Shown here: one piece after another, positions 51,318 to 63,901 of the stretch
Numbering within the stretch: the stretch's first letter is position 1
How the letters are laid out: the number at the start of each line of letters is the position of its first letter
Origin: Ascidia mentula
Taxonomy: Eukaryota > Chordata > Ascidiacea > Phlebobranchia > Ascidiidae
Length of the DNA: 64,000 nt
Direction: 5' to 3'
Assembly: GCA_947561715.1 (NCBI GenBank)
Contig: OX387198.1
Location: 12,400,001-12,464,000, forward strand
Notes under the pieces: model-generated
Told to the model about the DNA's origin: nothing
Databases searched by the model: none
The model's input: the letters and a program-made list of their open reading frames with translations, nothing else
Program-made: the position numbers and the translations under genes

Positions 51318-54300
51318 TTAGAGACTGGTTTCTTTTTCAACCGTACGTAAGTTTCCTTGGTCTGTGACTACAACCACATTTTCCGGTCGCTTTTCCTGTT
51401 GCTTTTCCTGCAGCTGACACATGAAAGTGCCGCGTAGGGCCATGCAGACCCTATCATAAAGCAGTTTGGGGACGTTGGAGTAGATGAGGGGATTTAGGGA
51501 GCTGTTGATGGGGAGCAGGATGATTGCTGACACAGCGTATATCACAGGTTGCAAGGGGACACTACCCAAGTTGACAAATGCCATGACTGAAATTGGAACC
51601 CAGCAGAGAAAATCGGTAATGATCAGTCGCAGGATTTTGTTCTGCATTTCTGCAAAAACACTGGAGTAATTATATGTCAACAACTATCGAGGTGCTTGCC
51701 TTTGTTTTGCGTTGTTGCCCTTCCATCTTTAGGTCTCTCATTCACTTGCTTAGCACTGGCAGTTGACCTCTTGTAAATCCAACAATACGCAATTGCCACA
51801 AATATAAAAGCCAAGAAGTTAAGAGTAATGATGGCGATTGAATAAACCCATGCCTTGTCATTTGTTGTCACGAAAATTTTGCTCAAGCATACACTGCTAC
51901 TGCTGTAATATCTAAAAACACAACACAAATTTGAAGCTAGAAATTTGAAAATATCCTGCGAATAGAAACGAACCCCAAATATCCATTTGTGGTAAATAGC
52001 TCAGTGTAGTTGTAATTCCCCAGAATATCCATAAAATCCATCCAGGAATTAGCACTATTTACTCGCATGAGGGCAGTGTCCAGTACTTGGTTGTCGTTTC
52101 CGGTGAAGTTGTGTTGGAAAGTTACAAATCGATTCATGAATCTGTTCATGTCTGTATACATAACGCGTATCCAGTTTGAAACTGGTTTGATCATCTTCAT
52201 CAATAACTTACCGGAAAAATCTACAGCAACATTGTCAAAAAATGGGTTTTTATTCATCCAAGCTTTAGTTTCGAACAAATGTTGAAATTGAGTTGCAAGA
52301 GGAATGAAAGCAATTGTAAACGAGAATGTCCAGATAATAGCAATGGATAGGATGACTGTTTTCAAATTCGGTTTCGATGAGGCATCGAATGGCTAAAAAA
52401 GAGATATTAACAATGTTGCCCTAAAAGCAATAGGTTTCGTCCAAACATGGCAATTTTCTCGCACTGACTAACTTAACTGAACCAAACAGGCGTGATATCA
52501 GTTTTCACTGTTGTAAGGCTCTGGTGGCTCAGTTCGTGAAAACGAATGAATATAAAACTGTAGCCGGGAGTTTAAATCCCATCATTTCTTGTGTGACGTT
52601 TTTCCAAAGCAAAATTGTTCTACTTACGTTTTTTACTGCATACAGTCGGAATATGGTCAACAGAACCATTGTAAACACAGATGATTCGCTTGAAAGCAAT
52701 ACCAATACACCCATTGTGGTGCAACTTTTACTTGATCTCCAAATAAGGTCATTTGAACAATAATTTCCTGAGTATCTGACTCCTGCAATGCCCAGCATGA
52801 GCAGATAAACTCCCATGAGTAGATCGGAAACCGATAGATTTAGAACGAGCAGGTGGTTTGTGCGAAATGCAGCAGATTGTGATTGCGTCGTTACCAATGT
52901 TTTGCTTTCCATAACCATGACAACCTCAAAAAACAAAAAAAAAACTTATTGGAAGGACAGAACAAATTTGGATAATTTTACCAAATTTCCGGCAATGGCG
53001 AGTATCCCCATTATCCACACAACGGCTCGTAATAATGGGTTTGCAATCAGCTCGTATCGTGATGAAAATATGTTTTCGTCGGACATTTTCGTTTTTGTAG
53101 GGCACTCGTCTGACCAGTCAGTGCAGTCGCCGACTCCATTGAATTTCTTGAAAAGTAAATTTAAAATAAATGCAAAGACTGCTTTCGTGCCAAATACAAT
53201 AAACTGCCGTCCTAAATCCAGTTTGTATGCAACAAAAGCCACAAATAGCATTTTACTTGAAAGGCTTTCCATTGGCCAAATATGGTTTCAAGAAATAATT
53301 GGGATTAGTGGGCGAACTTTTCACATGGCATCAACATAAAACTTAACATGTTATGAATCTGTGTTCACCTTTTCCTTCTTAACGAACAATGGTTGCTTGT
53401 TCTCGCAATAAAACCTTCCGTCTTTTGTGCAGTTGATTTCGTCGCTTTGATCATCGCAGTTGATTATGAGGTCACAAACATCCGATTTGTTGACAGAAAT
53501 CTAAAACATTCTTACTTTTTTTAACATTCATGTTTGTATCGGCAAAGAAACAAATTGGGATTCCTGCATGGGGGTTAACAAGATCTTTTTACCAGGGAAC
53601 AGGCTGTCGCGGTTAGTTTGTATGGAAACTTTTTTGTATAGGACAATTTCCGCAGACACGAATATACTCAACGATTGTTATTACTTTAGCTCCATTTAAC
53701 GCTGAACAGTAGAATCTTCCTTGCTTGATGCATTTGTTTTCGGGATATTCGTCACTTTCATCCATGCAGTCGATAAAACCGTTGCAAACTTTTGAGTGAG
53801 CAATGTTTAATAGTCCGTCTTTTGTATCGCAGTGTTTCCGATGTTTGCAAATTCGAGGATCTTCATCGTCGAAGAAATTCTGATTGTACGGATCATTATT
53901 GCTCAATTTTACAAGGTCGCAATCCCGCTTTCCATCGCACAATTGTTGGTTGTCCATCTGGCGGATGCCTCCCGAAAACGAGCTCTGCATAAAACACATC
54001 ACGTACACTGGCGTCAGCAGTAAAAATTAAGAGGTAGGAGAAAGAAATATTTATTGTAGATGATTTTTGTGTCTGATTCTCCACCCTAATAAGATTGTAT
54101 TAGTTTTTGTTTTCAAGAGGAGGTAGGGGCAAATGTAAGCAAACATTTTTTACTCTTGTAAACTTCCTTTCGATTCAATAATTGGTTGAACTTACCGAGC
54201 ACAACCACACTCCCTCGATGTAAATTGTTGCCGAGCAAGAGATCATCACTTTCTCGTCAACACTGAAAGTGGATGATATCAGGATTATTTTATAATTAAA

Positions 54301-57300
54301 AAATCAAACTGCGCCTAGACGGATTTGGGCGAAACCCCCGTAATGAAACAAGACATTCTTAAACCCGCATATTGGAATTTCTCACACAGAAAATTCAGGA
54401 AATGTGACTGTGTTCCTTTGACGAGCTGCGACAAGCCATGGAGAAATTTTTTAAGGGGAACCATTCTAATATTTTGACAGGAAAATCAAGACATCAATGT
54501 GCTATGGGAGACAAGGCGCTGGTTCTTCTCCCAAGGGTCGCAACCATCTGCTTCATTCGGTTACAATGGGTAATAGCCACGTTTCTCAAAGATCAATAAG
54601 TTTTATAATAAGATTAGTGATTTTCGCACAAATTAGAAATCGGTTTACTCAACTCCAAAATTAATCGATATCTTATCACTTACCGATGAAACTTGCCACA
54701 CTCCATGGTTTTCTTGGACTGACAAAAACATTCGTCACTTTTATCAGGGCAGTCGATGGTGCCATCACACACACTTGACCTTGAGATGATCATGGGGTCA
54801 TTTAGGCATTCGAAGCATAACCGATGATTAAGTGTGTGAGAACTTCGGAATTCCCTGTAGCAACATATGCAAGCTGTATATATTTAATCACAGTAAATTA
54901 CCGATGATATTAATAGAGGAAGAATTGTCGTATTACTGTGGCAAAGAATAAATCAATATTTTGTCATATTTTTGTCGCTAAAAACTTATATCGGCAAAGT
55001 TAACCAACATATATGTGTACAGATGTTATTGACAAACTAAGTTTGAAAAATACCTAACATCTCCATTCTCGGGTGTGTAACATAAATCAGATTTATCGTC
55101 GCAATCCGCGATGCCGTCCCATAAAAACAATTGCGGAAGATTGCATATCTTGCCGTTTCGAACGCATTTGAATCCATGTCCATTATTCAAGTGTTTAAAA
55201 GCAGGACAATCATTGCAAGGATCGTCATCACAAACAGTCGAACGTTGCCAACAAGTTGAATTCGGACACTGGAAGTGGGAGGGGCAGAAATGGTCACATG
55301 GTAGTTTCTTACTGCATGGTCCAAGCTTATCACAGACTTGAAGATTTGTTAAGCTACAGGAAATGTTGGTTTGGCCCATTGTGTTGTAACAGACTCCATC
55401 AATGTCGAAACAATGACAACGTGGCTTTGGACTAAATGTAATTTATGTGTAATTTGTATTGAGGAACTAAAATGTCTTTTTAAAGCTTAGTTACCCAAAA
55501 TACGCTTTATTGTCCTTCCTGCATTGCTGAGGGACTTTTCCATTACAACTGCATTCATCGCTCATATCGGGACAATCTATGACGTTATCACAAACGCTTG
55601 ACCTTGAGATGATCATTGAGTCATTTGTGCATTGGAAACACAACGTTTGGTTAAAGGATGAAGAATTGCGAATATCTCTGCAACAACAAACATTTTTATA
55701 CAAATGTTGTCCCAAGCAAGGAGTTAATTGCCCCAAGCAAGGAGTAAAGTCATACTGTTGGAAAACTTTTATGTCAACAATACATAGCAAATGGTTAAAG
55801 CTGTATGCACTCTTTGCAAACTGCAATAAATACACTCACGTCTGCGCACACACCGTTATAGCGGTGTTTAAAGAGGAAAAAGGAAGCAAAAGCAAAATAA
55901 AATCAAGCACATATTAAAAACGCAATCCATATCCATCAAGGATGTTGTTTTGTAAAGCCGTGGTGATGGTGGTGCCGAAGAAATATAAAAGCATTTAGCA
56001 GCGGTTTAGCGCTTCCTTTAGCGACAAGCGCGGCTTGTTCTACAATGGATTGGTGAATTTTTTCGCCGCTTTTGTACGCTTTGTTTCGTTTTTAAAAAGG
56101 GCTGTGCAACCCGTGGCCGCCGAGAGGTGTAAGTGGCCCGCGGAAATCTTTGTCGTTACGTTTGTAACGAGATGTGTACATTTTCAGGAATTTGCATTTG
56201 TGAAATTAGCAACTAATTAACATAGCATTTAATAAATACAAGACTGTTTGCTCTTCCAGTAAGGAAACAACAAAAATACACCTTTAAAAAGAGTTCTACA
56301 AAGTGCCAAAACTCCGGTTCTTAAATTACCTGAAATCTCCATTCTCAGGTGAGTAACACAAATCAGATTTATCGTCACAATCTGCGATGCCGTCCCATAA
56401 AAACAATTGCGGAAGATTACAATTCCTGCCTTTTCGAACGCATTTGAATCCATTTCCATTATTCCAGTGTCGGAAAGCAGGACAGTCATTGCAAGGATCG
56501 CCGTCACAAACAGTCGAACGTTTCCAACAAGTCGAATTCGGACACTGGAATTGAGAGGGGCAGAACTCACAAAGCGTTTTGCCATTGGATTTTTCCTTTG
56601 CAAAACTCCACCCGTTTCAGAGCGCATTCCTTGTTTGATAAAGTGAAGTCATGCAAGTTGTTGCACCTGCAATAAAAATACGAATGTGCTTCGTCAAATA
56701 TTGAAAAACGCCTTACATGTCCAAATTCACCCCTATAGGTTTAATTTATTGCGTACAAAGATAGTGGACGACTCAGAGTTTTGATTTTTTTGGATCGTAG
56801 GTTCAAAGTTTCGATTTCTACAGCAACCAACTGCAACATCCACATAAATTAATATATATATATGCTAAATATACTAACTTTACACAAAAAGAATTCAAAG
56901 AATCAAGATCTCTCTTTTCAACACCCACAGGGATTTCAATTATTAATTTATAAATAAGCCATGATTGCGCATGTCTAGGATATTTGTTCCAAAATACCCC
57001 GTGTTGGGACGTTTACGATATTAACCAAACCATTCGCACTGAGTTCAGCATTTTTACCTTATGTAAGGACTAGTGAGATTTTCAGGGTAGGTGGAAAAGT
57101 TGGCCGGTTTCTTATCACTTCCGTCACTGCAACTAGGAAAACTACGACTGCTACAAAATTTCCCAGTCATCACCGTCTCCCCATTATCGCAAGTGAAATC
57201 TTCATAAAACAACATCCAACACATGAATGAAATCTAGGTAAAATCACTTATAAACGTTTATAAACATGGGTACTTTGTCATGAAAAGCTAACATTAAACT

Positions 57301-57724
57301 GCACAAACATTTGCAAGCAGAAAAGCAAATCATGTCAATATGTTTTGATTTTTTATCAGAACTTTTCTCGTCATTTAGATCAAAAAATGACGAACAAGAT
57401 TACTATATATAAGTTTTGACGATAGGATGAGGTTTAACTCAGAACTTGTTGAGCTCCAAGATACAAATTTCAACTATTACCTTTTCTTCTGCATGTATTC
57501 TTTAAGTACATTCAATCACAAACCCAAATTAAGCAAAATATTTTAAAAATGAATATTTATTCACTAAAATTTTACACATCTATTTGTTGTTTGGTTGAAA
57601 TTCACAATTCATTTCATTTATAACAAAATACATACTTTGGAAAAAAAAAGATGTGTCGATATATGCTGAAGCGAGTGTGATGAAGGAGAATAGGATTCCA
57701 GCAATAACCACCGTCAACCCATAT
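51318..57724 (-). CDS. LDLa-repeat rhodopsin-like GPCR (GRL101/relaxin-receptor type), 5' end uncertain
   Basis: Exons in transcript order: 57724-57646 (hydrophobic LTVVIAGILFSFITLASA, signal-like), 57199-57058, 56666-56330, 55677-55495, 55431-55054, 54854-54684, 54262-54196, 53984-53658, 53500-53369, 53146-52982, 52924-52628, 52392-51974, 51911-51700 and 51649-51318. The ectodomain is a series of LDLa-type cysteine modules (SRSSVCDGTIDCPDKSDE, VCDLIINCDDQSDE, GVGDCTDWSDE). The 7TM part has LLVLNLSVSDLLMGVY (TM2), SSVFTMVLLTIFRLYAV (TM3), YYSSSSVCLSKIF (extracellular loop 2), ITDFLCWVPISV (TM6) and NPLIY (TM7). The DRY acidic residue is Phe here, Arg kept. No leucine-rich repeats are visible, unlike GRL101 or RXFP1. 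All phases agree except exon 56666-56330, which is one base too long. The initiator exon was not found. Confidence 0.85.
52517..52585 (+). repeat. tRNA-like segment in receptor intron
   Basis: TGGCTCAGTTCG (about 52524-52535) fits a pol III A box and GGGAGTTTAAATCCC (52566-52580) is a degraded B box, at tRNA-like spacing. It lies on the strand opposite to the host gene. It is probably a tRNA-derived SINE remnant or tRNA pseudogene; the cloverleaf does not close. Confidence 0.45.
54684..56666 (-). repeat. Tandem duplication of an LDLa exon pair inside the receptor gene
   Basis: Exon 56666-56330 resembles 55431-55054 (both with FQCPNSTCW, NDCPAF, CNLPQLFLWDGIADCDDKS), and exon 55677-55495 resembles 54854-54684 (both with MIISRSSVCD and IDCPD-SDEC). 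The order A-B-A-B and equal intron phases show duplication of a two-exon unit. Intron 55678-56329 also holds a 21-bp tandem repeat around 55720-55760 (CCCAAGCAAGGAGT). Confidence 0.85.
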
Positions 57725-58942
57725 CTGATAAAATACAATGAAATTATGTCTTGCAATATGTTTCCCTTTCATTCGCGGTATAGTGACCGACGCCAGCATT
57801 GTTTATGGTGTTGTTTTGTCTACGGAATCCTGATAGGTCATTTAAGTTGACAATACAATGAAACCCCGTTACATAAATGGTTTGCCAATGAAACCGTCCT
57901 TATTTTAGTACTTCACTTTTTGACTTTGATTTATGCCTATAATGTTGTGGGAGTCTCTGTGGTCTTCGCGCCCGTATGTGTATTTTGACTTGCTGTCGTA
58001 TGTTATTTACTGTTATTTAGGCTAAACCATGTTTTATTTCCCTGTAATATTCAAACCTGTTTAAACACAAAAAAAATATCAAATAAATACGTAAGCTTAA
58101 ACCCTTCAATTTTTGTGTTTTTCCGGCAATTAAATGTTGATATAATTTAATATGGAATTAAATTGCATAGTTTGCAAACCTTACTCCCATATTTCAGTCT
58201 AGATCCCAACGTCACTTCAAGTCAAACAATGCGGATCCCGGCGAAATCCGACTGTAATCCTTCCACTTATCGACTAAAGATTTCTACAACAAAATTCAGG
58301 TGGTATACTTTTTGTTGAAATAAACTCAAATTGTCAATATACGCATACTTGGTTAAGTTTAAAGCGGATGTTTGGAATCAAACCAAATCACCGCAACTTC
58401 TAAAATTTCCCAACTCTGCGACGAACATAATTGCATACTTTTTATACTAACAACAATCGATGTAGAGACATTTTTAGCTAAAATGAAAAAAAATGTATTG
58501 TCTCTAACCACCCTTCTATACTTGATACACATTCCCGCTTTGTATCATATTCAGGAAGTCGAAACGCAACTGAACCCGAGCCTTATCTCGGACTGAGCGG
58601 TTTGTTTTGTAAAGCGAAGCTAAATCTGTAATCCGAAAAGACCAAAATCAGAACTGAGTCTGATAATTTAAAATAAAAATAAACCTCTTTGGATTTAATG
58701 CGTCTTAATTGTGTTGTCTACCATGAACCCGTTGCGTATAAATATTATATAAAACTATACGACAACATAACCAGGCTCTTAACACAACGCTTTCTTTACG
58801 TTTGAATTCGCTCTTCGCGAAACATTGTGGCAATTTCCGGCTTTATGGTTTTCTTATATTAGTCTGTCATTTCAAATTGACACCTCCTAATTCATATCCT
58901 GCTCGTGCTTGAGCAACATCTTGGAAGAAAAACATCGTCGTG

Positions 58943-59278
58943 TCAAATCCAGGCATTGCGGTATAAATATTTTGGCTTCGATTTGACAGATTCGTTCGGG
59001 TAATTTTTTTGCCGACAATATGAACAAACAACACACAAAATAACATAGGAAAATCGACCGACAACAGATGAGAACGAATGGGTTGAATCGCAGTAATTGT
59101 CGCAGAGATGATTAAGAATCGAATTGAATATGCAACATACATTATTTTCAAAAATAAAATGCCATGCGTTAAATGTAGATTTCGTAACGTGGTTATAACA
59201 AAACTTTTCCGCCGCACTACAAATCGTACATTTCGAAAAATCCAAAGTGATACGTAACTTATTTGGAAGCTGCGGCAT
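58943..59278 (-). CDS. Doubtful 111-codon open frame
   Basis: Runs from ATG at 59278 to a stop at 58943 with 9-10 cysteines scattered through it (KCTICSAAEKFC, CDNYCDS, CVVCSYC). No signal peptide, splice donor of note or known domain. An overlapping frame of similar length argues that this is chance or a remnant of an inserted element. Listed only because the cysteine content is unusual. Confidence 0.15.
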   Translation of the reverse strand: MPQLPNKLRITLDFSKCTICSAAEKFCYNHVTKSTFNAWHFIFENNVCCIFNSILNHLCDNYCDSTHSFSSVVGRFSYVILCVVCSYCRQKNYPNESVKSKPKYLYRNAWI

Positions 59279-59288
59279 GTTTGATTTT

Positions 59289-59568
59289 ATGTGCGTTTTA
59301 GCTGTTTTTATCCAATCATACGCGGCCAGTATTAATCATGTGACGAGACAGACTGATTTTGCGACGAACTAACTTTCTCGGCTGAACGCGTCTTCTTCCT
59401 CACCCAGCCACTTTCCTTGTTTCGTTATTTTTCTCTGCACCTGCGTAATATATCGGATATCATAAAATTGCATGACTTTGACAGAGACACGCAATTTGCG
59501 TGTTGTCAGATTAAACAACATGTGACAAGATTCATGACTAGGCTATATGGCGCAAATGAAAAAAAAAA
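59289..59568 (+). repeat. Dispersed repeat, copy 2
   Basis: Second copy of the repeat at 49623-49876, same orientation, with a longer A run at its 3' end (CAAATG followed by ten A). About 30 bases are inserted relative to copy 1 in the second half. Confidence 0.75.
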
Positions 59569-60136
59569 GTTTAAATTGTAAGAAAAATGGTTAATTGAAA
59601 TTGATAGGACAGTATATTGACATATTCAAGTCCTTGTCGCAAAAAACAAAAAAAAAACAAGTTACAGATTAAACTTTATAATTTAGGGAAACCACCATAC
59701 TATAAGCTCAAAATTTCCTGGGCCTTGTTGTTGCCAGACGCGATAGTCAATTCCGGACGATTTTCTTTGACTAAACGCAAAAAATTTATTGGTGCTTGGT
59801 ACTTCGACAATTTCTGCTTTGCTTAAACCGAAACAAATTTCCACAGCGCTACACGTTTTGTAGAAGAACTTTTATCTAAACCAATGCATTTTACGCCAAT
59901 CTTTACCTGCAGCTGCAGTATTGTGACGTCAGATCCATAGCTGACACGAAGTCGGAACCATGAATTGATAGATCCCTGTGCTTTTTATTTCTCTTCGCTA
60001 TTTTCCACATTTGTACCTTGGTACTTTTGTTGTTGCATGTTACCATGCATGTAGTATGTTTCAAAAAGTTTCAAAAGATGTATGGAAAATTTAAACTTTT
60101 TTTATCATTAATTGTTGTAACCCGTAGGTGGTAAAA

Positions 60137-63100
60137 ATGAATAGGAATACTTGTCCTGGTTGTAGCAATCAACTGAAGGAGCCATTTATTAAGTGTTGTG
60201 AATGTCAGGAGGATTATCGTATTTGTCTGCAGGTTTGTTATTGTATGCAATAGTGTATTGTGTATAATCAAATTTAAATTCTTTGTTTCCAGCAGTTTGT
60301 TATATAGCAACTACATTGGAAAGTTTGTAATTTGTGCAAAAGAACCTTTTTTGTATGTCTTTGCATTGCTTAATTATATTTATATATACCGCGCATGACA
60401 TATTTTCCAATATGGTCATGTCTCTGGTTAGAAAGAACGAGGTGCACATTTTCATAATTTTTTCGGCAATATGTGGAAAAATATTTACTAATATATTATC
60501 ATATGAAAAGCATTGATGTCCGCACATTCAACACTCACAGCTAAAAAAATCCACCGTGCATATAACAAACTTTCCAATCTGGTACATATCCACAAATCAC
60601 ATATGTTTGTGCCTTATTCGTTATTCCCTATGGTGTTGCTTGCACATGCTTCCATAATTGCAATACATTTTGTTAATATTTACTGTAGATTCTGTACTAA
60701 CCTTTAATTTATTGAACTTTTTTACTATCAGTGCTTCTCCAAAGGCTATGAAAGTGGAAGTCATCAGAATGATCACAAATATTCAATTATTGTAAGTTCA
60801 ATTTATGTTATGTTCTATTGCATTTTCTGTAATTTTATCTTTGCTATTCTCGTTCATATAATTTCAAGACATAAATAATTATTATGTGTTTCTTTTTCAT
60901 GACAAAATTCCTTTTACATCTGTGTCAGATTCTAAATCTTTGCAATTTATCAATTCCCTCGCCATGTTATTCTCCACAGTGTAGTAGTTTTTGTGTAAAA
61001 TAATTCATTGTACCCAACAATTTTAAAATACATTTGCTTTCTTCCAAGACGAATGACTTTCCCATTCTGGAACATGGGTGGACTGCAGAGGAGGAAATGA
61101 AATTACTTGAGGCACTTTCAGATTGTGGACCTGGAAATTGGAATGCTATCGCTTCCCAAGTTGCAACAAAAACCAAAGAGGAATGTGAAAAGCATTACAT
61201 GAAATTTTATGTCATCAATGCCAGATATCCATTTCCAGGTAGGAAAAATGTCTTCATGCAATTTAGTTTGCTGAAGCTATTTGAAGATTTTTGGCATGTT
61301 TATTCTCAACTAATATTGTGTTAGAAATGCCAAATCCACCTGTACGTCCACCAAGAGTTCCAATTCCCTTCAAGGCGTGTGAAGACCCATGTAGGCCTTT
61401 ACCAGATTCACACAGAGCTCAACACATGGCTGGGTAAGTGAGTACAGCATTTTGTGCCATAAACTATCATCACTATATGAACATTAGATCTTTGTTTTTC
61501 AAAAATAATAACCCTTTTTTTAAAAAAATGCTTAAAATCATTTGTGTGTGTCAAAGATTTATGCATACGAGCTATGATCAACAATTTGATATTAGGTTTT
61601 TAATGGCCACTTTTCTATGCAGTAGCATGTTGATATTTCTTAGATATCTGGCGGCTAGGGGTGATTTTGTTGAAGAGTATGACAACTATGCTGAATGGGA
61701 TGTTCGAGATGTGTATTTTAGCCCAGATGACAAACCTATCATTAAAGGTCTCAAACTTGCAGTTGTAAAAATTTATCAATCCAGGTTAGTGTTATGTAGC
61801 TTTTGTCACTAGTTCGCCTGATTTGAATAAATGATGTGTTATTTTCTGTAGGTTAAAGGAAAGAGCAAGAAGGAAGCAAATTATAAGAAAGTTTGGCTTA
61901 ATAAATATGTCCAATCATTCGTGTAAGTCAAGAGAGATTTGTTTAAAAATATCATGCTTTGTAATAATTTAAGTGGTATTTTTCAAGTGTCTCAGATCAA
62001 GATAATTTAGGATATTTTGTTGCTGTTCATGATGTATTAAAGCCAGGTTTGTAATTAAAATACTTTGTTACAGTGCAATATTATCGAAAGCTCCCTGTTG
62101 AGGTTAAAGAGTTGGAAGATGCTCTTCGACCATTTATGCAACTCCAGTCACACCCTATTGCACATGATTTAATGATTCAAGGCTTGCGAGAAGAAATTAA
62201 TCTTAAGAAAAAAATTAGAAAGTTGAAGTTATATCGCTCAAATGGTATCACTTCATTCAGAGGCGAGTCAACGTTTTCACTGTTGTGATTTTACTACAAA
62301 GCGACATATATAAACCCTTTTAACCCCCAAATTACATAAATTTAAATACAAATATATAGAATTTTCTTGCATATACAAGCACCGATGTATACATTTTTCT
62401 ACTGATAACTCCTGTTTACTAAGTGCCTTCATGGTGTTGTGTGTTAACTGCAGAGCTAGAGGAGCTTGTTTTGTGAGGTTAACTTCTGACTTCTAAATTG
62501 CGTTTGCAGTCACCCGTTTGTATGAAAAGCTGAAAACCCAAAGAGAAGAAGCAAAGCAACAAACAAACTACATGTCAGAAATACTTCCCCATTTACATGA
62601 TCCCAGTGCCCTTGCTCAATGGCTTCAGAGACAGGTAATTGAAAAAAAGATCTTAAGATCAACAACTTTCCATCTTAAGATCAACAACTAAACCTTGTAA
62701 ATTTAACCCAGTGGTTTTTTCACTTGCTTGCAAGATCTTTGTATACTTTTCCTTCATACTACCTTTAATCGTATTGACTTAACTATAAAAGTATAGTTAA
62801 GCCAATCAGTAATTCTTTACACACAAATTGCTTATATTCATATACATATATGACTAGTTGCTTTTTTCCTGGCAACAACGTGTACTGTAAACCATGTTTT
62901 AATTGAAGGTTTGTTTCTAGGCTGCTATTGAATCGGGTGCAGTTAGTGCATCTACTGCAGCCAGCTCGCTCCCCATTCAAAAGAAAGTTATTCCTCCACT
63001 TGATCTAACTGGATTACCAGGTGTTGAGAAACTTTCTTCAACAGAAAAAAAGGTTTAGTATATTCTTTAATTAGAACGAACAAAATTAGGCTAAATTTCA

Positions 63101-63291
63101 ATTTTCAGTTTTGCTCGAAAACAAGATTGGTCCCTGAAGCATTTCTTCTATACAAAATTGCGCTTATCAACGAATACCGTAAGTCTGGGTCGGTAAAACT
63201 GGCCAATGCAAGATCCATAGTCAAAATCGACGTCAACAAAACGAGAAAACTATACGATTTCATGTTGGAACAAGGGCATATTGAGAAATAA
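60137..63291 (+). CDS. TADA2A: Transcriptional adapter 2-alpha (ADA2a)
   Basis: Adapter subunit of the ATAC histone acetyltransferase complex (ADA2b being the SAGA form), nuclear. Exons: 60137-60232, 60732-60791, 61049-61238, 61325-61433, 61644-61784, 61852-61922, 62074-62262, 62510-62634, 62921-63052 and 63109-63291; 431 aa versus 443 in human. The ZZ zinc finger is at residues about 5-52 (CPGCSNQL, CFSKGYESGSHQNDHKY). The SANT domain is at about 61-110 (WTAEEEMKLLEALSDCG, KTKEECEKHYMKFYV). The ADA2 central region follows (ARGDFVEEYDNYAEWDVRD, LKLAVVKIYQSRLKERARRK), with a C-terminal SWIRM domain from about 372 (LVPEAFLLYK, IVKIDVNKTRKLYDFM). The EYDNYAEWD signature and SWIRM sequence favour the alpha paralogue. 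The intron after exon 62074-62262 uses a GC donor. A TAA stop lies inside AAATAAAA. Confidence 0.96.
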
Positions 63292-63426
63292 AACACATTC
63301 GGTTTCTGAATTCTGCAAGATTGCGAAGTGGTTGCGTGTTCCTAGTGGAGTCATATTATTTGGAAATGTTTGCTTTGAACCTTGAAGGTGTATATGTGAA
63401 TGTGATATGTTCGTTGCAACAAAAAG

Positions 63427-63432
63427 AATAAA
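63427..63432 (+). terminator. Polyadenylation signal of TADA2A
   Basis: AATAAA lies 136 bp past the stop. Another AATAAA overlaps the stop itself (63287-63292) and could also be used. The rest of 63292-63901 shows no gene and should include the promoter of the next one. Confidence 0.5.
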
Positions 63433-63901
63433 ATTGTATTTTAAAATGGACCGTGGTCAAGCTCTTTTTCTGAGGTCGTTGCTATTTTTCTGCCTACTTG
63501 TTGCTGTTTATGTTGATATCACACAATTATATGTCTGACACAATGAAAAATAAAAAAGTATTTTCCGAAACGAATTTGTCATTATTTTCGAATATTGTGT
63601 TTATTTGTACGTCACTTTCAAGGTGACGTAGTAACTTTCAAAATGCTTAGTCATGCTAATTGAGCACGGTTCCGTTTTGTGATGAGTGAAAATATTAAGG
63701 AAAACATAGTTATCGTAAACAGTATATAAACATAGAGATTCATTCTAGTATTTTGCAGTTGTTGAGTACTGGAAACGACGGAAAAAACTGGTAACCGTAA
63801 AACCAGTGTACGCGGAAAGTGATACTGTGTGATGATGCCACTGGCAAGTTAACTTTTGACATAATATGTAAGTCACTACAGTCCACTGAATTTTAAAAAC
63901 T

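Larger units (their letters stand above)
57725..60136. other. Spacer between the receptor gene and TADA2A
   Basis: The divergent promoters of both genes should lie here. A minus-strand open frame at 58943-59278 (111 codons, Cys-rich, starting MPQLPNKLRITLDFSKC) and an overlapping one at 58867-59217 were seen but match nothing I know. The dispersed repeat copy 2 abuts the first of them. TGACGTCA lies at 59924-59931. Confidence 0.4.
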
